Positions 46,879 to 58,470 are shown, numbered from the stretch's first letter. The stretch is 64,000 bases of DNA from Daedaleopsis sinensis (GCA_033807695.1 CM066306.1:558001-622000), one strand, 5' to 3'. The notes: a model not told the origin generated them from the sequence alone. Numbers and translations: made by a program.

Positions 46879-49493
46879 CGTCTGCGGTGTGGCTCGGGAG
46901 GGTTGCCGGGCCGAAGGGGTCGAGTCGCAGGAGTGAGTGTGGATAGCGTACCCAGTGGCTGGCAATAAATTATGGGATGCTGTACGTGGCTGACCGGCCG
47001 ATGACCGGTACCAGAATTATGCCATGCCAGTTTGCCATGCATCCCTTTCTAGCCACGCACTGGCCATGTACTGCTCAGGGTAGTGGGAGAATGTTCAGCC
47101 ACTTTGCATACGATAAAATCCGAACTCCGATGGCAGCTGTGGCTCTAGAAGTACGATAGATATACGTGAGGCTAAGGAACGACACGACACGAGACTCTGA
47201 GACGGAGTAGAGGGTGGTGATAAGTAATATTGATGTATACGAGAGCGCGGATTCGGGATTCGGCGGACACAAACAACAAACGAACAGAGCAGCTAGGAAA
47301 CTTAAAAACCGGGTGGCAGACGAGCCAAACCCGGGCAATGCGGCACACTATGCATGATAGCAGCAGTCAACGTATATGCATTTTACAACTGCATACATGC
47401 AACTGACAACTACTCCGAGTGGCTCATACAATAGAAATTACCTATAGGCATCGTCAAGGCAATCGTGTCGCGTCAGGATGTCGACGACCTGGTTAGATGG
47501 CAGTGGCCGCGAACACCACCTTCAAGGCGGCACACACGTCCAGCGGGAGGTATGTTACGTGACCGTTGACACCATAACCATTGGGTCGAAGCGTGGTCGG
47601 AGATCTGTGCAGCATATGAGCCACCAGGGTATCCGCGGACTGTGTCATCCTTGTTCTTGAAAGATGTACGGCGGGTGGCTGGTGTGGTAAGACCGGTTAT
47701 GTATCCGAGATCGTGGGCTGGTTCCCGTACGCGCTTCCACATCCCCCAGTCTACTCTGAGCGCTCCATATATCTTCGGGCCCAGCGGTGTGATTGACTCG
47801 GGGCTTCTGCCCGTAATGGTGGTCCGGGCTATAGCTGTCCGGTCTGGTCGCCGGACCCTGGAGGCTGGTAGCAGTTCGTTGGGGCGGGAGTGGGTATGCG
47901 CGAGTGCGACGGAGCAGCTCTTGACGAGGGCGACTCGAGCTGTGTCGGAGACGATGGTGGTGATGATTCACCTCTCCGGGGAGCCGGGGCACGTTCTCGA
48001 GTAGGATATTCAGGAAGTCCGATGGCGGGAGGATGGACAGGGTCTGGCAGGACTGGGTGAAGTCGGGCGTGGAGATAGCGGACGACTGGGAGATGAGGAA
48101 GAACCCACTCGACGAGGCAGGGGGCTGTCTCCACAACTTCGTCGTTCGCATGCGATGTTTCTCGGTGTGGCCGCTGCGCGGGTGAATCACGCATTGTGGT
48201 CATCTGACAGAGGGCGTTTTCCAGGAAGATGAGGCTATGCAGGCTCTTCCTCCAAGACAAGGAACAGGCTAGGGAGAAGGAGAAGTCAGGCAAGGTGCAC
48301 GCCGAGGCTGGAGGTGCTAAGCCCCTCACCAGTTTGAAGGGCCGGTTGTAGCTAAGGGTTCAGTTCGGGTGCCTCAGTCGACTATAGGAGAGTGTCGTCT
48401 AAAGAAATGGCTTAGTGGATGTCAGAGATCGGTGGCAGTATATGCGGAACAACGCGAGCCAAGTGACTACTCACAATGTGTAGAGGTATCGCTGAGGAGT
48501 TTTTCTGTGAGAGAGATGGAAGGGAGATTCGGTGGGTCTACGCCCATGATCCGAGTGTGATTGGGAGTTGAGAGTGGTGAAGAGGGAGTCGAGAAGCTCT
48601 GCGGTCCTGTCTGGCAGAAGGGATGAGAGCGAAGTTTATATACCCGGGCCCTTCGTGCGACGCGTATAGTGCACACATATGACTCTAAGGAGTCTACAAT
48701 GACATTACGACTCCTCAGTGCATTGTCGCTCCTTAGACGGGGCACGTCGAACAGATGAAAGATGGCGTTTACTCATTGGCACCCATCGCCTTTGAGGATA
48801 CTAAACATTGTTTCATTCTCTGCGGCGATTATTCAGCAGCAAACAACGAAGACAATCTGCCCACTGGCATTTGTTCTTGCACGGCGGAGTCCTTGGTATG
48901 CGGCGGCGCCACTCAAACTGGTTATTGAAGTAGTACGCACTCACCCGAACAGCACATGCGCGTTGTCATTGTCGCCTTGCAATTGGTGTTCCCATTGGCA
49001 AACTTTCGTGTGTTGGTTCATCTTGACCACCGCAATGTCAAAGACAACATACCTACCACACGGCAGGCAGCCCCCCATTTTCTGCGAAAGAAAAGGCGCT
49101 TCTCGTAGTCACCTTTTCTCTCGAGAACGGCCTTTTCGACGGCTGTTTGCCATTCTAGTCACGTGTAAGAGAACATGTAACTACATCTCGCACCTTTTCA
49201 CTGACTTTTCTTTGGCAGAAATGTCGGGATTGCCTGCCGTGCCAACGTCAGGCATGCGTAGTGGAAGGTCATGTGCATTGTGCAAACGACACAAAGCGGC
49301 ACACAATGTTGGCGAGGCGTCGTCGCGGAGTCCGCCAGCGTCGAGTTTTGCCGAAGACTGAATGCTGCAACATCAGCGTCGTCACAGACCATCGTGTTCA
49401 GGTTCAATGACGGCAGTCTTTATCCGTACATATACACTAACGCTTGGCTGGGTCGCCGCGCGCCAGACCTTAATCTTCCTTCCAGCTTCAGGA
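46879..49493. other. 2.6-kb region without a confident gene
   Basis: Between antiporter paralog B and the 3' end of the nucleolar GTPase gene. Minus-strand ORFs at 47645-48329 overlap in two frames (SILPPSDFLNILLENVPRLP is the most protein-like piece) but give no coherent gene. Nothing is recognised elsewhere. Confidence 0.45.
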
Positions 49494-51929
49494 TCACGCC
49501 ATGAACGTCGCGCCAAGCATCTCCGCGTCCTCGTCCACCGCCATGACCGCCCCCGCTTTCGCCATCTGGGCTTGCGCCGCGCGACTCGCCGCTCTGCGTG
49601 CCTTCTTCGCCTCGCGCTTAAGCACGGCCCGCCCGAGCGGGTTCGCGCCCGCCATCGCAGCGCGCGCGTGCGCGTCGGGCGGCGCGTCGTACGCGGGGAC
49701 CACGTGCGACCTGCGCAGCCGTTTCGGCTGTCTGGGCTGGTTGGCCTCGGCCTCGGAGGCGGCGATCTTGGAGATGGAGGGCGTGATGGACGACACGACG
49801 GAGGCGACGGAGGGGCTGCGCGCGCGTTTGCGGGGGACGGAAATCGTGAGGTCCTCGGAGTCCATCTGGTTCCTGCGGGTAGCGGAGTAGGAGGCGTCAG
49901 TGACTGGTAGTTGTGGGTGTAGATGGCAGATGGGATCAGATGTCAGCTCCGTGCGACCAAGCATCCGGAGACATTATCTACGTGGTAAATGAGGGTGAGT
50001 GCGTACTGTGCTGAAGCAGTAGAGGTCAAGTAGCATGCGCAATGTGAATCCACTGCGTGGAGTGGGAGGCCGGATGAGGTAATCTCCTCCCGAATGTCAC
50101 CAGTACGGTCGAAGGCAGCGAATACCAAGGCATACTCAAAGGATGGGGCAACGAGACCGGAGTATAAATGAGAAGAGCACTCACCCGTCCTCGACCATGT
50201 CGTGTTCCGCTCCGCCTAGCCCGTCCTCGGCCTCGGCCATCTCCGCGTCCCCGCTGGCCCCAAACGCGCCCGCGTCTGCCGCGCCGAACAAACCTTCGAG
50301 CACAAACGGCTTCGCGAACTCGCCCAGGATTTGTGCCTGTCCGACCGTCTCCGCGCCCGGCGCGATCTGACTAGTGCCCGCGGGCCCAGTGGGGACCGTA
50401 GACGGGATCAGCGATGGATGGACGTCCGGAGGTGTGGAGTAATATGGTATCTTCTGGTGGTTCCAGTCAGTCACGATTTGGCGTGCTGCGGCCAGGATAT
50501 CGGGTGTGCCGCCCTGTATGCTAGCTGCCTCAGTAGCAAGAAGTCGTGTTGATAGACTACACACGCACCTTGAGCAGGCGACCCGTCAGGAGCGCGACCA
50601 TCGTCAGGAACTCGAGCGGAGACGCAAAGCCTTCGACGCCGTATAGCTTCTTGACCGTCGCGCCGTCCGTTCGAGCAAGAATCTCTCCTACGAGCGCGAC
50701 TGGGTCCGAGACGTCCTCAACCTTGACGACGTTTCGGAGGAGCACGTTTGTCTTGACGCTGCCCTTGCCGTCGACGAAATCATCATCATCAAACACCACT
50801 CCAGGGGAATCAATGATTCGTAGCCCGCGCTCGAGTTGCACCGTCTGCAGCTCTTTTGTGTGGCCCGGCTGTGCGGCTACCGCGCAGACCTGAGGGATGT
50901 GGGTGAGCGGGGCCGGATGCGGTGTGGCTTGTGTAGTACACAGATATGGTAGGGAATATGCACCTTGGATCGCTTGAGTGAGTTGATCAGGCTGCTCTTC
51001 CCGACATTCGGGTACCCGACGATGCCAACGGTGATACTCTGTGCGGCAGGCTTGTACGCCTTGAGTAGCTTGAGAAGGGCTGGGGCGGTGGATGACGACA
51101 GGTTGGTGCGTTGATGCGAGCCGGCGGATTTGAAGGGGAGAGTAGGGGTGGAATGGCGAAGGTAGCGGAGCCACGATTGCGCATTTTCTCGAGGGACGAG
51201 GTCTGCACGTGTGATTTACATATTGAAGTGAGTAATAAACACGCAGAGATGGAGGTTGTTGCAGATCGGTTGGAGGAGATGCGGATACTAGGTTTAAATT
51301 AGAGGGGGGTACTCACCGACTTTATTGAGAATAAAGACTAAGCGCTTGCCCTCGCTCTCCCGCCTGCGGACCTCCTCCTCAACGAGCCTGCTTCTGCACC
51401 CCTCCGGATCGCGTGCATCAAGTACGAGGATGACAATGTCGCTCTCGTCGATGACTTTGTGGAGGGCGCGGATGTAATGTCTGCGGAGCTGCTCCTTGGT
51501 CTTGGGCGCGCCGCGGGACGAGGAGGGGTCAAGGACGTATCCGTCTTCGTCCATGTCGTTCGCGGACGCAGATGCGGCGAGGGCGGCGAGCGAGGACAGA
51601 GTCGGCTCAGCCGCCATCTGGGAATCCGGGTCAAGGCGAGGGGGCTGTATATATGAGATTGAGCCACAGCGGAGGATGTGAGAGTGGAGTAGATGAAGAC
51701 CTACGGGGTGTGGGTGTTGTTTAACAGCATTACGAGCCTTGAGGCTGGGTAGACGGGGTACGCCAGGGTCTTTCTTGAGCTCTTCGAGAACAGAATGAGC
51801 TAGATCTGCGAGATCTCGCCTCAAAAACTCACTGCTTTTGGTAGGTACAGCTATCTTGCGATGTTCTGTCTGAAATGAGCATCTGCTTCTGCACAGCAGA
51901 CGGAAGGGATACATACTGTTTGGTGCCAT
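49494..51929 (-). CDS. NUG1: Nucleolar GTPase, Nug1/Grn1/nucleostemin (GNL3) type (580 aa)
   Basis: Seven exons from ATG 51929: 51917-51929, 51705-51865, 51317-51617, 50964-51202, 50569-50889, 50185-50513 and 49494-49872; phases agree, 580 residues. These circularly permuted GTPases help assemble and export the 60S ribosomal subunit. The permuted motif order is seen: VILVLDARDPEG, then G4 LNKVDLVP (across a junction), G1 GYPNVGKSSLINSL, and G3 IIDSPGVVFDDDDF. Upstream is a basic N-terminus with LKKDPGVPRLPSLKARNA; downstream are VGEILARTDGATVKKLYGV, TDWNHQKIPYYSTPP, an acidic region and a basic C-terminal tail (PRKRARSP; LKREAKKARRAASRAAQ), a likely nucleolar signal. Assignment to Nug1 rather than the GNL3L branch is by overall layout. 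Confidence 0.92.
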
Positions 51930-52742
51930 GGTGAATATTAGGGACAGCTTACAAGATAGGTAGAGGCAGCTCGAGAACAAGTCTAAGTCTTTTGCACAAT
52001 TTCTCGGCTCTGCTCTTAACCCAAGAACAGGGTTAGGTCTGGCAGGCAACAAGTTTTGACTTAAAAGAAATAACCAGATATGACTAAGCGACACGTTAGC
52101 TTAAGTTCTTTTTGACAATGCAAAAGTCTTATGCAAGGGTGGTCTAAAGTACTATACTGCTACGTTGCCACATTATGGAGGAGGAGGAGGAATTGAATTC
52201 AAGCGCGCACCACGTCTACAAGCCTCAAGTCTACCGCATTAGTACAGTAGACTTCAACGTGATGTACACTACCGAACCCTACTTAAATAGACTACCTCCG
52301 AACAATACTCTCCCTGCAGTAGTGCATTCCGTGATGATAATTGAACCGCATGTTCAAACATGAGACCTTTGGCTCATCACCCTTGCAAGCAAAGGTGGAG
52401 CAGGAGCAGCTACGACAGCACGTTGGCGTATCGAGTGCCATACCGCGGATTAAAACCCAGAGGATAAAAAAATGTGTTCGTTTTTATGTGATAAAAACCT
52501 CCGGGAGTCTAACTGGCAGGTACTCCTGTACCGGCTGACAACACTCATCCGGGCCCAAGGGTCATGTATGAAACGTGAGATTCAATATCACCACGGGAGA
52601 CTAAGTGCAAGACGAGTACTGCCCTCGGGTAGCACTATCTTGTAGGTGCCCGTCGTTCTCCAGAGGCAATATATTAAAATCAGTTGCAAGTCATAGTACT
52701 AGGCGTGCGCGTGGCATGTAGAGCACCGGTACAGTTCGACAT
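51930..52742. other. Space between the GTPase promoter and the LINE 3' end
   Basis: About 0.8 kb that must hold the GTPase promoter and the LINE 3' UTR. No poly(A) tract or simple-repeat tail marks the LINE end clearly. No gene is seen. Confidence 0.5.
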
Positions 52743-55700
52743 TCAAGGGACGGTGTTTGTATCGAAATCGTCCTGGGACTGTATGTACAACGGTTGGGTG
52801 GCAGCACAGTAGTCGAATGTCTTTAGTACGAACTCTGCAGTAATAGGAACAAGGTGTGCACTGTGTATCAACAACGCGAGGAACGAGCAGTCATCCAGAG
52901 TCCTACGGGGATGTAGCAAGGAGGGCTGTACTCGTAGGAGCTCGGTGTAGCATGAGTGTCGGTCGCGAGTGAGAGAGCTGTTTCCTTCGCATTCGAAAAG
53001 CACATGGGTCTCTGTTTCCACCGCATCCTTCCGTCTGCAGAATCTGCAAATGCGCCAGTGCCTGGGAATGGCGGGGGACGCGTATCGAAGGCGTTCAACC
53101 GCATATGGATGACAGCTCGCGAGCAAGCGTGCAATCGCGCGCCGTTGTAGATAGGGCAGGTTGAGGTAGGAGCGGTAGTTGCACAGAACTGCGAGCGAGT
53201 GTGGTCGTGGTAGACCGGGTAGAACACCTCGCTTCCATATGGTCAGCCGTTCTGAGTTGAGGACTGCGAGATTGAGATGTAGTCGGAGTGCCTGGTGTAG
53301 GTTGGCCAGCAGCTTATTCGCAACCGTCGCGGGGGTCCAGTCAACGCGGAAGTCGAACTGCACAGGAGTGGGTAGTCGTCGAAGTGCATGTGTGATGTCG
53401 CTGAACCACGTGGGGTGGCCAGAGCGTGCAAGACGAATGGAGTGTAGTAGTGCAGCTGTAGTGAACTGCGAAGGGGACTGTAGCAAGTAGGTGAGGTAGC
53501 GGAGGGCCACAGCGGCACGGCGGTACCTGAGAGGCCATATTCCCGTTTCGGTGTGTAGTGGGGCAAGGCACGATCGGCGCGTGAGTGCCAGGATACGTCG
53601 CAGATAGGTGTGCTGTACAAGTTCTAGGTCGGAGAGCGCAGAGGAGTCGACATCGAGGTCGACTGTAGCGCCAGCCGTGAGATATGGGTCGAGTCTAGCG
53701 TAGTACAGATCGATTCCGTAGGCAGGTGGGATGCGGCCGATGTAGGATTCGAGGGAGAGCACAGTGTTGGCGATATTTCTAGCCGCCGCCGCTTTTGCTC
53801 TGCGGTGGGGAGCGAATATGTCGCGCTCAGCGGAGGTAATGGTGAAGCCAACGTAGGTGGTAGAGTGCACCAGTCGTAGTGGCTCGCCGCAGAGACGGAG
53901 GTTGGGGTGTGAATTGGGGAGGGGACCGAATGCCATTAGACAAGTTTTCGACACGTTGATGCAGAGGCCGTTGCGCAGGCACCAACGTTCGAGCTCCTCC
54001 AGCTTGCGTTGTAGTCCCGCTAGCGACTTGCTCAGGAGGAGGATGTCGTCAGCTTGAGCAAGGTAGGGGATGCGAACACCATCGAGGTAGACGTCGCCGT
54101 TGTCAATGGAGAATCGGAGATCTGCGAGGAATATGTTCCAGAGAATAGGTGACGCCGGGTCACCGATGAGGATCCCCGCTCGTGAGAAGAACGAGCCGGA
54201 CTCATCGCCTCTGAAGCGCACATAGTAGCGCATTCTGGAATATAGCATACGTAGCCAGTCAACCAGAGGTCCTCCGGCCCCCATGTCGTGTAGCTTGGAC
54301 CATAATACAGCGTGATCGACAGACGGAAAGGCGTTGCTGAGATCCACGAAGGCCACCCATAGGGTTTCACCTGACATCCGGAGACTGTCAATCGCAGAGC
54401 GCTGGAGGAACGTATTGTAATCCGTACCTGCTGCGCGGGAGCTATCAATTGCCGAGCGCAGGATGAATACGTTATTCTCCGTGCGGTGACCGGACTTGAA
54501 TCTGTTCTGTGCAGGAGGGACGATGTTGGAGAGATCCGTCCAGGCTCGTAGGCGTCGCTCGATAAGAAATGTGAGGCATTTGAGCAGGCAGCTCTCAAGG
54601 CCGATGTTACGGTACCCGTTAGGATCCGAGGCTGACTTGCCCTTTTTGCTGACGGCTGCGAGAATGCCGGTGAGCCATTGTTCAGGAGCGTCTCGTTCGG
54701 CTATGCAGGTATTGAACAGCTTGCAGAGATGGTCGTTAGGGATACGCAGAACATCGGCGTAGGAGACCGCATCTGGTCCTTTGGCCTTTCCTTTCGGTAG
54801 AGCCTGTAAGTGTGCTTTCACACTAGCAATGTCGTCGAGGGTAAAGGGGGTGGTGAAGAGTTGTTGGTTGGTGTGGTCCGCAGTGGAGTCAGGTAGCGAA
54901 GACACGAAGAAGTTGTCGTATATTCGAAGCGCTGCCAGCGGTCCCTGGGGCCGTGATGGAGGTGGGTTCATGCGGGGCTCAAAGACACGCCGAAGGTCGT
55001 CGGCCGTGACTGCAGATGAAGTGGTAGTCGGCGTGACAAGGCGGCGACATGTTGCCCAGAAGGAGTGATCCGGCCCAGCACAAAGCTCGCCAAATACACG
55101 TTCCCGCATAGCGTGCAGTGCAGCAGACTCGTACGTAGTGCTACGGTCGTCGATCGGAACATCCGAGGTATCATCCGCGTCGTGATCTGTAATGCCATCG
55201 AGGCAGTCCGAGACGAGGGTGGTATGGGGGGGAGTAGGTGCAGGTGCGAAGGGGAGAAGGGAGGTGTGAACCTTGTAGACATGCTCGATCGTGTAATCGG
55301 AATCTGACTGTGTCTCCCATTCGGAGGGTGGAGCCTCAGCGGAAAAGTCTATGGGGGGGCAGGGCTTTTGGGTCCCCGCTTTCGCAAGATGATCTGCCAG
55401 TTCGTTGTACGCATGACCAGCATGGCCACGAACCCAATGGAAGCTAATGGGGGCAGCGCGTTGCTGTATGTGAGCGACGATACTCTGAAGGATATCGGCA
55501 TTAACGCAGGTCCATCCAGTCTCTGCATAGCGGACTGCCCAATGACAGATGGAGTGAATAGCGTAGGTAGAGTCGGTGTGGATACCGAGCGACGTAGCCG
55601 GGTCAGCGATGCGTATAGCAACAAGAATAGCATACAATTCAGCTCTGTTATTTGTCTGCCTATCTCCGGGCAGACGTAGTGAGGTGTTCTTCGCCGATTT

Positions 55701-56849
55701 ATATCCCCAGACCACTCCACATCCGGCTGCGGGCATGTCGTGGAGTTTGGTGCACGACCCGTCTGTCCAGATGTCCACACGAAGGGATGTTTTCCAGACC
55801 GGGCCGAAGAAGTCTGCGGTCGCTTCAGCGATCGGTCTCCGACCAAGGTGTAAGGCCTCAGTAAGCAGGGTGTCGAGCGACGGCGTACTGACATCGGAGT
55901 CGTCGGATGACGGCGCACAGGGAGGGGGCCCTGGTAGGCGGCGACGTCGCAGCCCCGGAATGTGTGTGACGGAACTTGGAGCTGGCGGTGTCCACGATGT
56001 AGTCCTCCACTCCGTCACCAATGGCGCATGGTCAGACCAGGTCGCAATACGGGGTAGTACATGGAGGAATTGAATAGAGTTGTCATGTATAGCGCGTGCA
56101 CTGCATATGGCGTAGTCTACGGTAGCCATACCTTGCGGTTGGAAGGAGGTGTACCGTGTACGGGAGTGCTCGGTTTGAAGCTCGGTGTCATTGAGAATGG
56201 CTAAGAGGTTGTCTTCACATAGCTGTAGGAGTCGATGGCCACGAGGAGTGGGAGGGCCAAGGTCGGCGACACGAGTACGTTGTAGTGGCGAAGAGAACGG
56301 TGACCGGTGTGCGGTGCGCGCGTTGATGTCACCGGCAATGTATATGTTATGCACACCATCGTCGACGAGGGAAGCAGCCTGAAGCAGCTCGGCGAAGCTC
56401 TGTTCGATAGGAACGTCGAGACGGTCATGCCAAGGAGATTGGGGTGGCGCAAGGTAAGTGTTGATTACAATCAGACCGTTGATGACTAGGCCTAGCAGGT
56501 CGGCAGGCGCGGTGCAACGGAGCCGGCGTACCGGAAGGGATTCGCGGACGATGGAGACAACGCCGCCCCCTTGTGTTGTCATGAACGGTGAGGAGCAACG
56601 GGACGAGGCGTACATAGTATAACCGTCTGGCAAGGTTATGTGTCCTTCCTGTTCCGGGCGGAGATGGGATTCTTGTAGTAGAATCACGTCGTATTGCGTC
56701 AACCATGCGCGGAAAGCAGGATCGATACACTTCAAGGCGAAGTTCCCGTGGACATTCCATGATGCAATGAGCAGAGTCTCACATTGCGTGGAAATGGGAG
56801 CAAGTCTATGTATATTTGAACGAACGACATCTATGATACAGTGATCTGT
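52743..56849 (-). CDS. LINE ORF2: endonuclease - RNase H - reverse transcriptase
   Basis: Open frame of 1,368 codons plus stop, directly after the ORF1 TAA and in the same frame. The first in-frame ATG comes only after the endonuclease has begun. Domains by residue from 56849: APE-type endonuclease (about 25-290; SWNVHGN, LLQESHL, IAGDINAR, SDHAPL); RNase H (about 355-495; IWTDGSC, NNRAELYAI, IHTDSTYAI, NELADHLAK, all four acidic residues); reverse transcriptase (about 680-1000; KGPDAVSYADV, VAFVDLSNAFPSVDH, GILIGDPASP, AQADDILLL); and a zinc knuckle near 1266-1286 (CRFC...THVLFEC). RNase H before the RT is unusual, since in Tad and I-type LINEs it follows the RT. ADD is preceded by Gln where most LINEs have Tyr. 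Confidence 0.93.
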   Translation of the reverse strand, partial: TDHCIIDVVRSNIHRLAPISTQCETLLIASWNVHGNFALKCIDPAFRAWLTQYDVILLQESHLRPEQEGHITLPDGYTMYASSRCSSPFMTTQGGGVVSIVRESLPVRRLRCTAPADLLGLVINGLIVINTYLAPPQSPWHDRLDVPIEQSFAELLQAASLVDDGVHNIYIAGDINARTAHRSPFSSPLQRTRVADLGPPTPRGHRLLQLCEDNLLAILNDTELQTEHSRTRYTSFQPQGMATVDYAICSARAIHDNSIQFLHVLPRIATWSDHAPLVTEWRTTSWTPPAPSSVTHIPGLRRRRLPGPPPCAPSSDDSDVSTPSLDTLLTEALHLGRRPIAEATADFFGPVWKTSLRVDIWTDGSCTKLHDMPAAGCGVVWGYKSAKNTSLRLPGDRQTNNRAELYAILVAIRIADPATSLGIHTDSTYAIHSICHWAVRYAETGWTCVNADILQSIVAHIQQRAAPISFHWVRGHAGHAYNELADHLAKAGTQKPCPPIDFSAEAPPSEWETQSDSDYTIEHVYKVHTSLLPFAPAPTPPHTTLVSDCLDGITDHDADDTSDVPIDDRSTTYESAALHAMRERVFGELCAGPDHSFWATCRRLVTPTTTSSAVTADDLRRVFEPRMNPPPSRPQGPLAALRIYDNFFVSSLPDSTADHTNQQLFTTPFTLDDIASVKAHLQALPKGKAKGPDAVSYADVLRIPNDHLCKLFNTCIAERDAPEQWLTGILAAVSKKGKSASDPNGYRNIGLESCLLKCLTFLIERRLRAWTDLSNIVPPAQNRFKSGHRTENNVFILRSAIDSSRAAGTDYNTFLQRSAIDSLRMSGETLWVAFVDLSNAFPSVDHAVLWSKLHDMGAGGPLVDWLRMLYSRMRYYVRFRGDESGSFFSRAGILIGDPASPILWNIFLADLRFSIDNGDVYLDGVRIPYLAQADDILLLSKSLAGLQRKLEELERWCLRNGLCINVSKTCLMAFGPLPNSHPNLRLCGEPLRLVHSTTYVGFTITSAERDIFAPHRRAKAAAARNIANTVLSLESYIGRIPPAYGIDLYYARLDPYLTAGATVDLDVDSSALSDLELVQHTYLRRILALTRRSCLAPLHTETGIWPLRYRRAAVALRYLTYLLQSPSQFTTAALLHSIRLARSGHPTWFSDITHALRRLPTPVQFDFRVDWTPATVANKLLANLHQALRLHLNLAVLNSERLTIWKRGVLPGLPRPHSLAVLCNYRSYLNLPYLQRRAIARLLASCHPYAVERLRYASPAIPRHWRICRFCRRKDAVETETHVLFECEGNSSLTRDRHSCYTELLRVQPSLLHPRRTLDDCSFLALLIHSAHLVPITAEFVLKTFDYCAATQPLYIQSQDDFDTNTVP

Positions 56850-58148
56850 TTAGGCGTACTCATGGATCTCGGCGTGGACCGCATTGTAGTCTGCACGCTT
56901 ACGCGGCATCGTACGCCATGCTTCGACGAAAGTCTGGGCATCCTCATGGGACCGGAAGGAGAGGCGTGCATAGGTAGTATCGTTGTCCACGGAGGTGTTG
57001 AGGAGGCTGCGCTTCAGACGGCTGTGACGTGCGAAGACCTTCGACGCGACGTCGAAGACCTGCGACCTGACGAGCGCCGCCTTCCAAGCGAGTCTCCCGA
57101 AGACCACATCGGTCTGCTGTGGTACGGACCCGGTGGGCACGTTGGCTGCGGCTACGATCGGCAGCGGAGGGGGAACGGTAGGGGGCACCGGAACTGGGTC
57201 GAGCGAAGCGGTCTGCTCCATCGTCTGCGTCTCAGGGGGGCCGGGGGGATGATATGCAGGGCGGGGGGACCGGGCACGGTATTGGACAATAACTCCGGCA
57301 GGAGTGGGCTGAGTACGGTTAGCTACCGCAGCCGACATAGCGGTCGGCGCAGCTCCCCGATGGGGCGACGGTTGCAGGCCGAAGGGAATGTCGGAGTTGG
57401 GGAAGGTGGTGTGGAGGGCAGCATTTGCTGGCGCCGTCGCGGCGGGTTGTTTGATTGATTCGAGAGTGTGTGTGAGAGTACGTACGGAGCGAGTGAGCTC
57501 GTCGATATCGTAGCGGGCCGTAGCAGCGACTGCGGTGGCCTCAGCCGCTACATCTGCTACCTCCTCCACCGATAGCGCGAGGTGGCGGATTCGTCCATCG
57601 ACGCGGTCGACGAGCTCGCGGTGTGCGGTCTCCAGCTGGCCTGCGTGCTGTTGTAGTTGAAGGCTGATAGCGGAGGAGATGCGGGGGATGAGAGAGTTCT
57701 CCAGATTGTGGATGGTGGAGGTGATACGATCGTCTGCGACCGGAGCGCTGTCACGATGCGCGGCTATGGCTGCATCTACGGAATCCAGTCGGTTTGCGAG
57801 GTGAGCGATGTCGTCGCGCAGAGCCGCGGTGGACGGTTTGGTCATGGTAGATGATCGAAGCGGGGAGGTGATAGCGGTGTCTAGTCCCAGAGGTGCATGG
57901 GAGGTCTTCGCGCGTTTGGGAGAGGGTGCACCGTCGTCTGTCAACGTGTTGAAGGACTCGGTTGTCTGCCGACAAAGGCTCCTGTTCGTGGAGGAGGGAG
58001 GAGTTGTCGGGCGTGGTGCATCCATATCTACTCCTGCTGATGCAACAGTAGTGCTAATGAGCAGGGGGAGGACAGAGAGGGGTGATATAATCCGTACTAG
58101 TACGAAGGGCACTAGTCCCTGCAGGCTGTTTGCCTTTCGTTGTGCCAT
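56850..58148 (-). CDS. LINE ORF1, Gag-like (432 aa)
   Basis: ATG at 58148, stop TAA at 56850-56852. The N-terminal third is Ser/Thr/Pro-rich with a basic patch (PKRAKTS). A long helical, coiled-coil-like segment follows (about 120-245; IAHLANRLDSVDAAIAAH, ELVDRVDGRIRHLALSVEEV). Then comes a Pro/Ala linker and a C-terminal RRM-like or nucleic-acid-binding part (DVVFGRLAWKAALVRSQVFD, TYARLSFRSHEDAQTFVEAW). This is the usual ORF1 plan for L1-like elements. A second frame with ATG at 58248 (MSDQPPPSVDDLL, LNADVRPLALASMVDD) overlaps the first 100 nt and is also protein-like. The true N-terminus may therefore come from a frameshift or a small intron near 58060-58130. Confidence 0.75.
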   Translation of the reverse strand: MAQRKANSLQGLVPFVLVRIISPLSVLPLLISTTVASAGVDMDAPRPTTPPSSTNRSLCRQTTESFNTLTDDGAPSPKRAKTSHAPLGLDTAITSPLRSSTMTKPSTAALRDDIAHLANRLDSVDAAIAAHRDSAPVADDRITSTIHNLENSLIPRISSAISLQLQQHAGQLETAHRELVDRVDGRIRHLALSVEEVADVAAEATAVAATARYDIDELTRSVRTLTHTLESIKQPAATAPANAALHTTFPNSDIPFGLQPSPHRGAAPTAMSAAVANRTQPTPAGVIVQYRARSPRPAYHPPGPPETQTMEQTASLDPVPVPPTVPPPLPIVAAANVPTGSVPQQTDVVFGRLAWKAALVRSQVFDVASKVFARHSRLKRSLLNTSVDNDTTYARLSFRSHEDAQTFVEAWRTMPRKRADYNAVHAEIHEYA

Positions 58149-58470
58149 CCTCCCGGCTGTTGCCGTCGTCGACCATGGACGCTAGAGCAAGGGGACGCAC
58201 GTCGGCGTTGAGCAAGTCATCGACTGAGGGGGGTGGTTGGTCGGACATGACGGTATGGATCGTCGATACTGTGATCTGAGCGCGACGTCCGAGTTATATG
58301 CAGGGTCGTCGAGGACCCTGTCTCATGTGTGTGTGTCGATGACGACTGCGTCGTTCATGAAGTAGAATATGTAAACAGTATATCCTGTCGGAGTGGAATG
58401 CTGCAGGGGCTAAGGAGGAGGCTGGAGGCTGAGGAGGTGCAGAGAGCAACATGCCGATTGCGCCTAGTGC

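Larger units (their letters stand above)
52743..58248 (-). mobile_element. LINE (non-LTR retrotransposon) with ORF1 and ORF2
   Basis: A minus-strand non-LTR element with an ORF1 (Gag-like) and an ORF2 holding endonuclease, RNase H, reverse transcriptase and a C-terminal zinc knuckle. All catalytic residues inspected are present, so the copy may be recent. The ends are not exactly defined: the 5' part extends at least to the ATG-initiated frame at 58248, next to a minisatellite block, and the 3' UTR runs below 52743. No target-site duplication was found. Confidence 0.85.
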
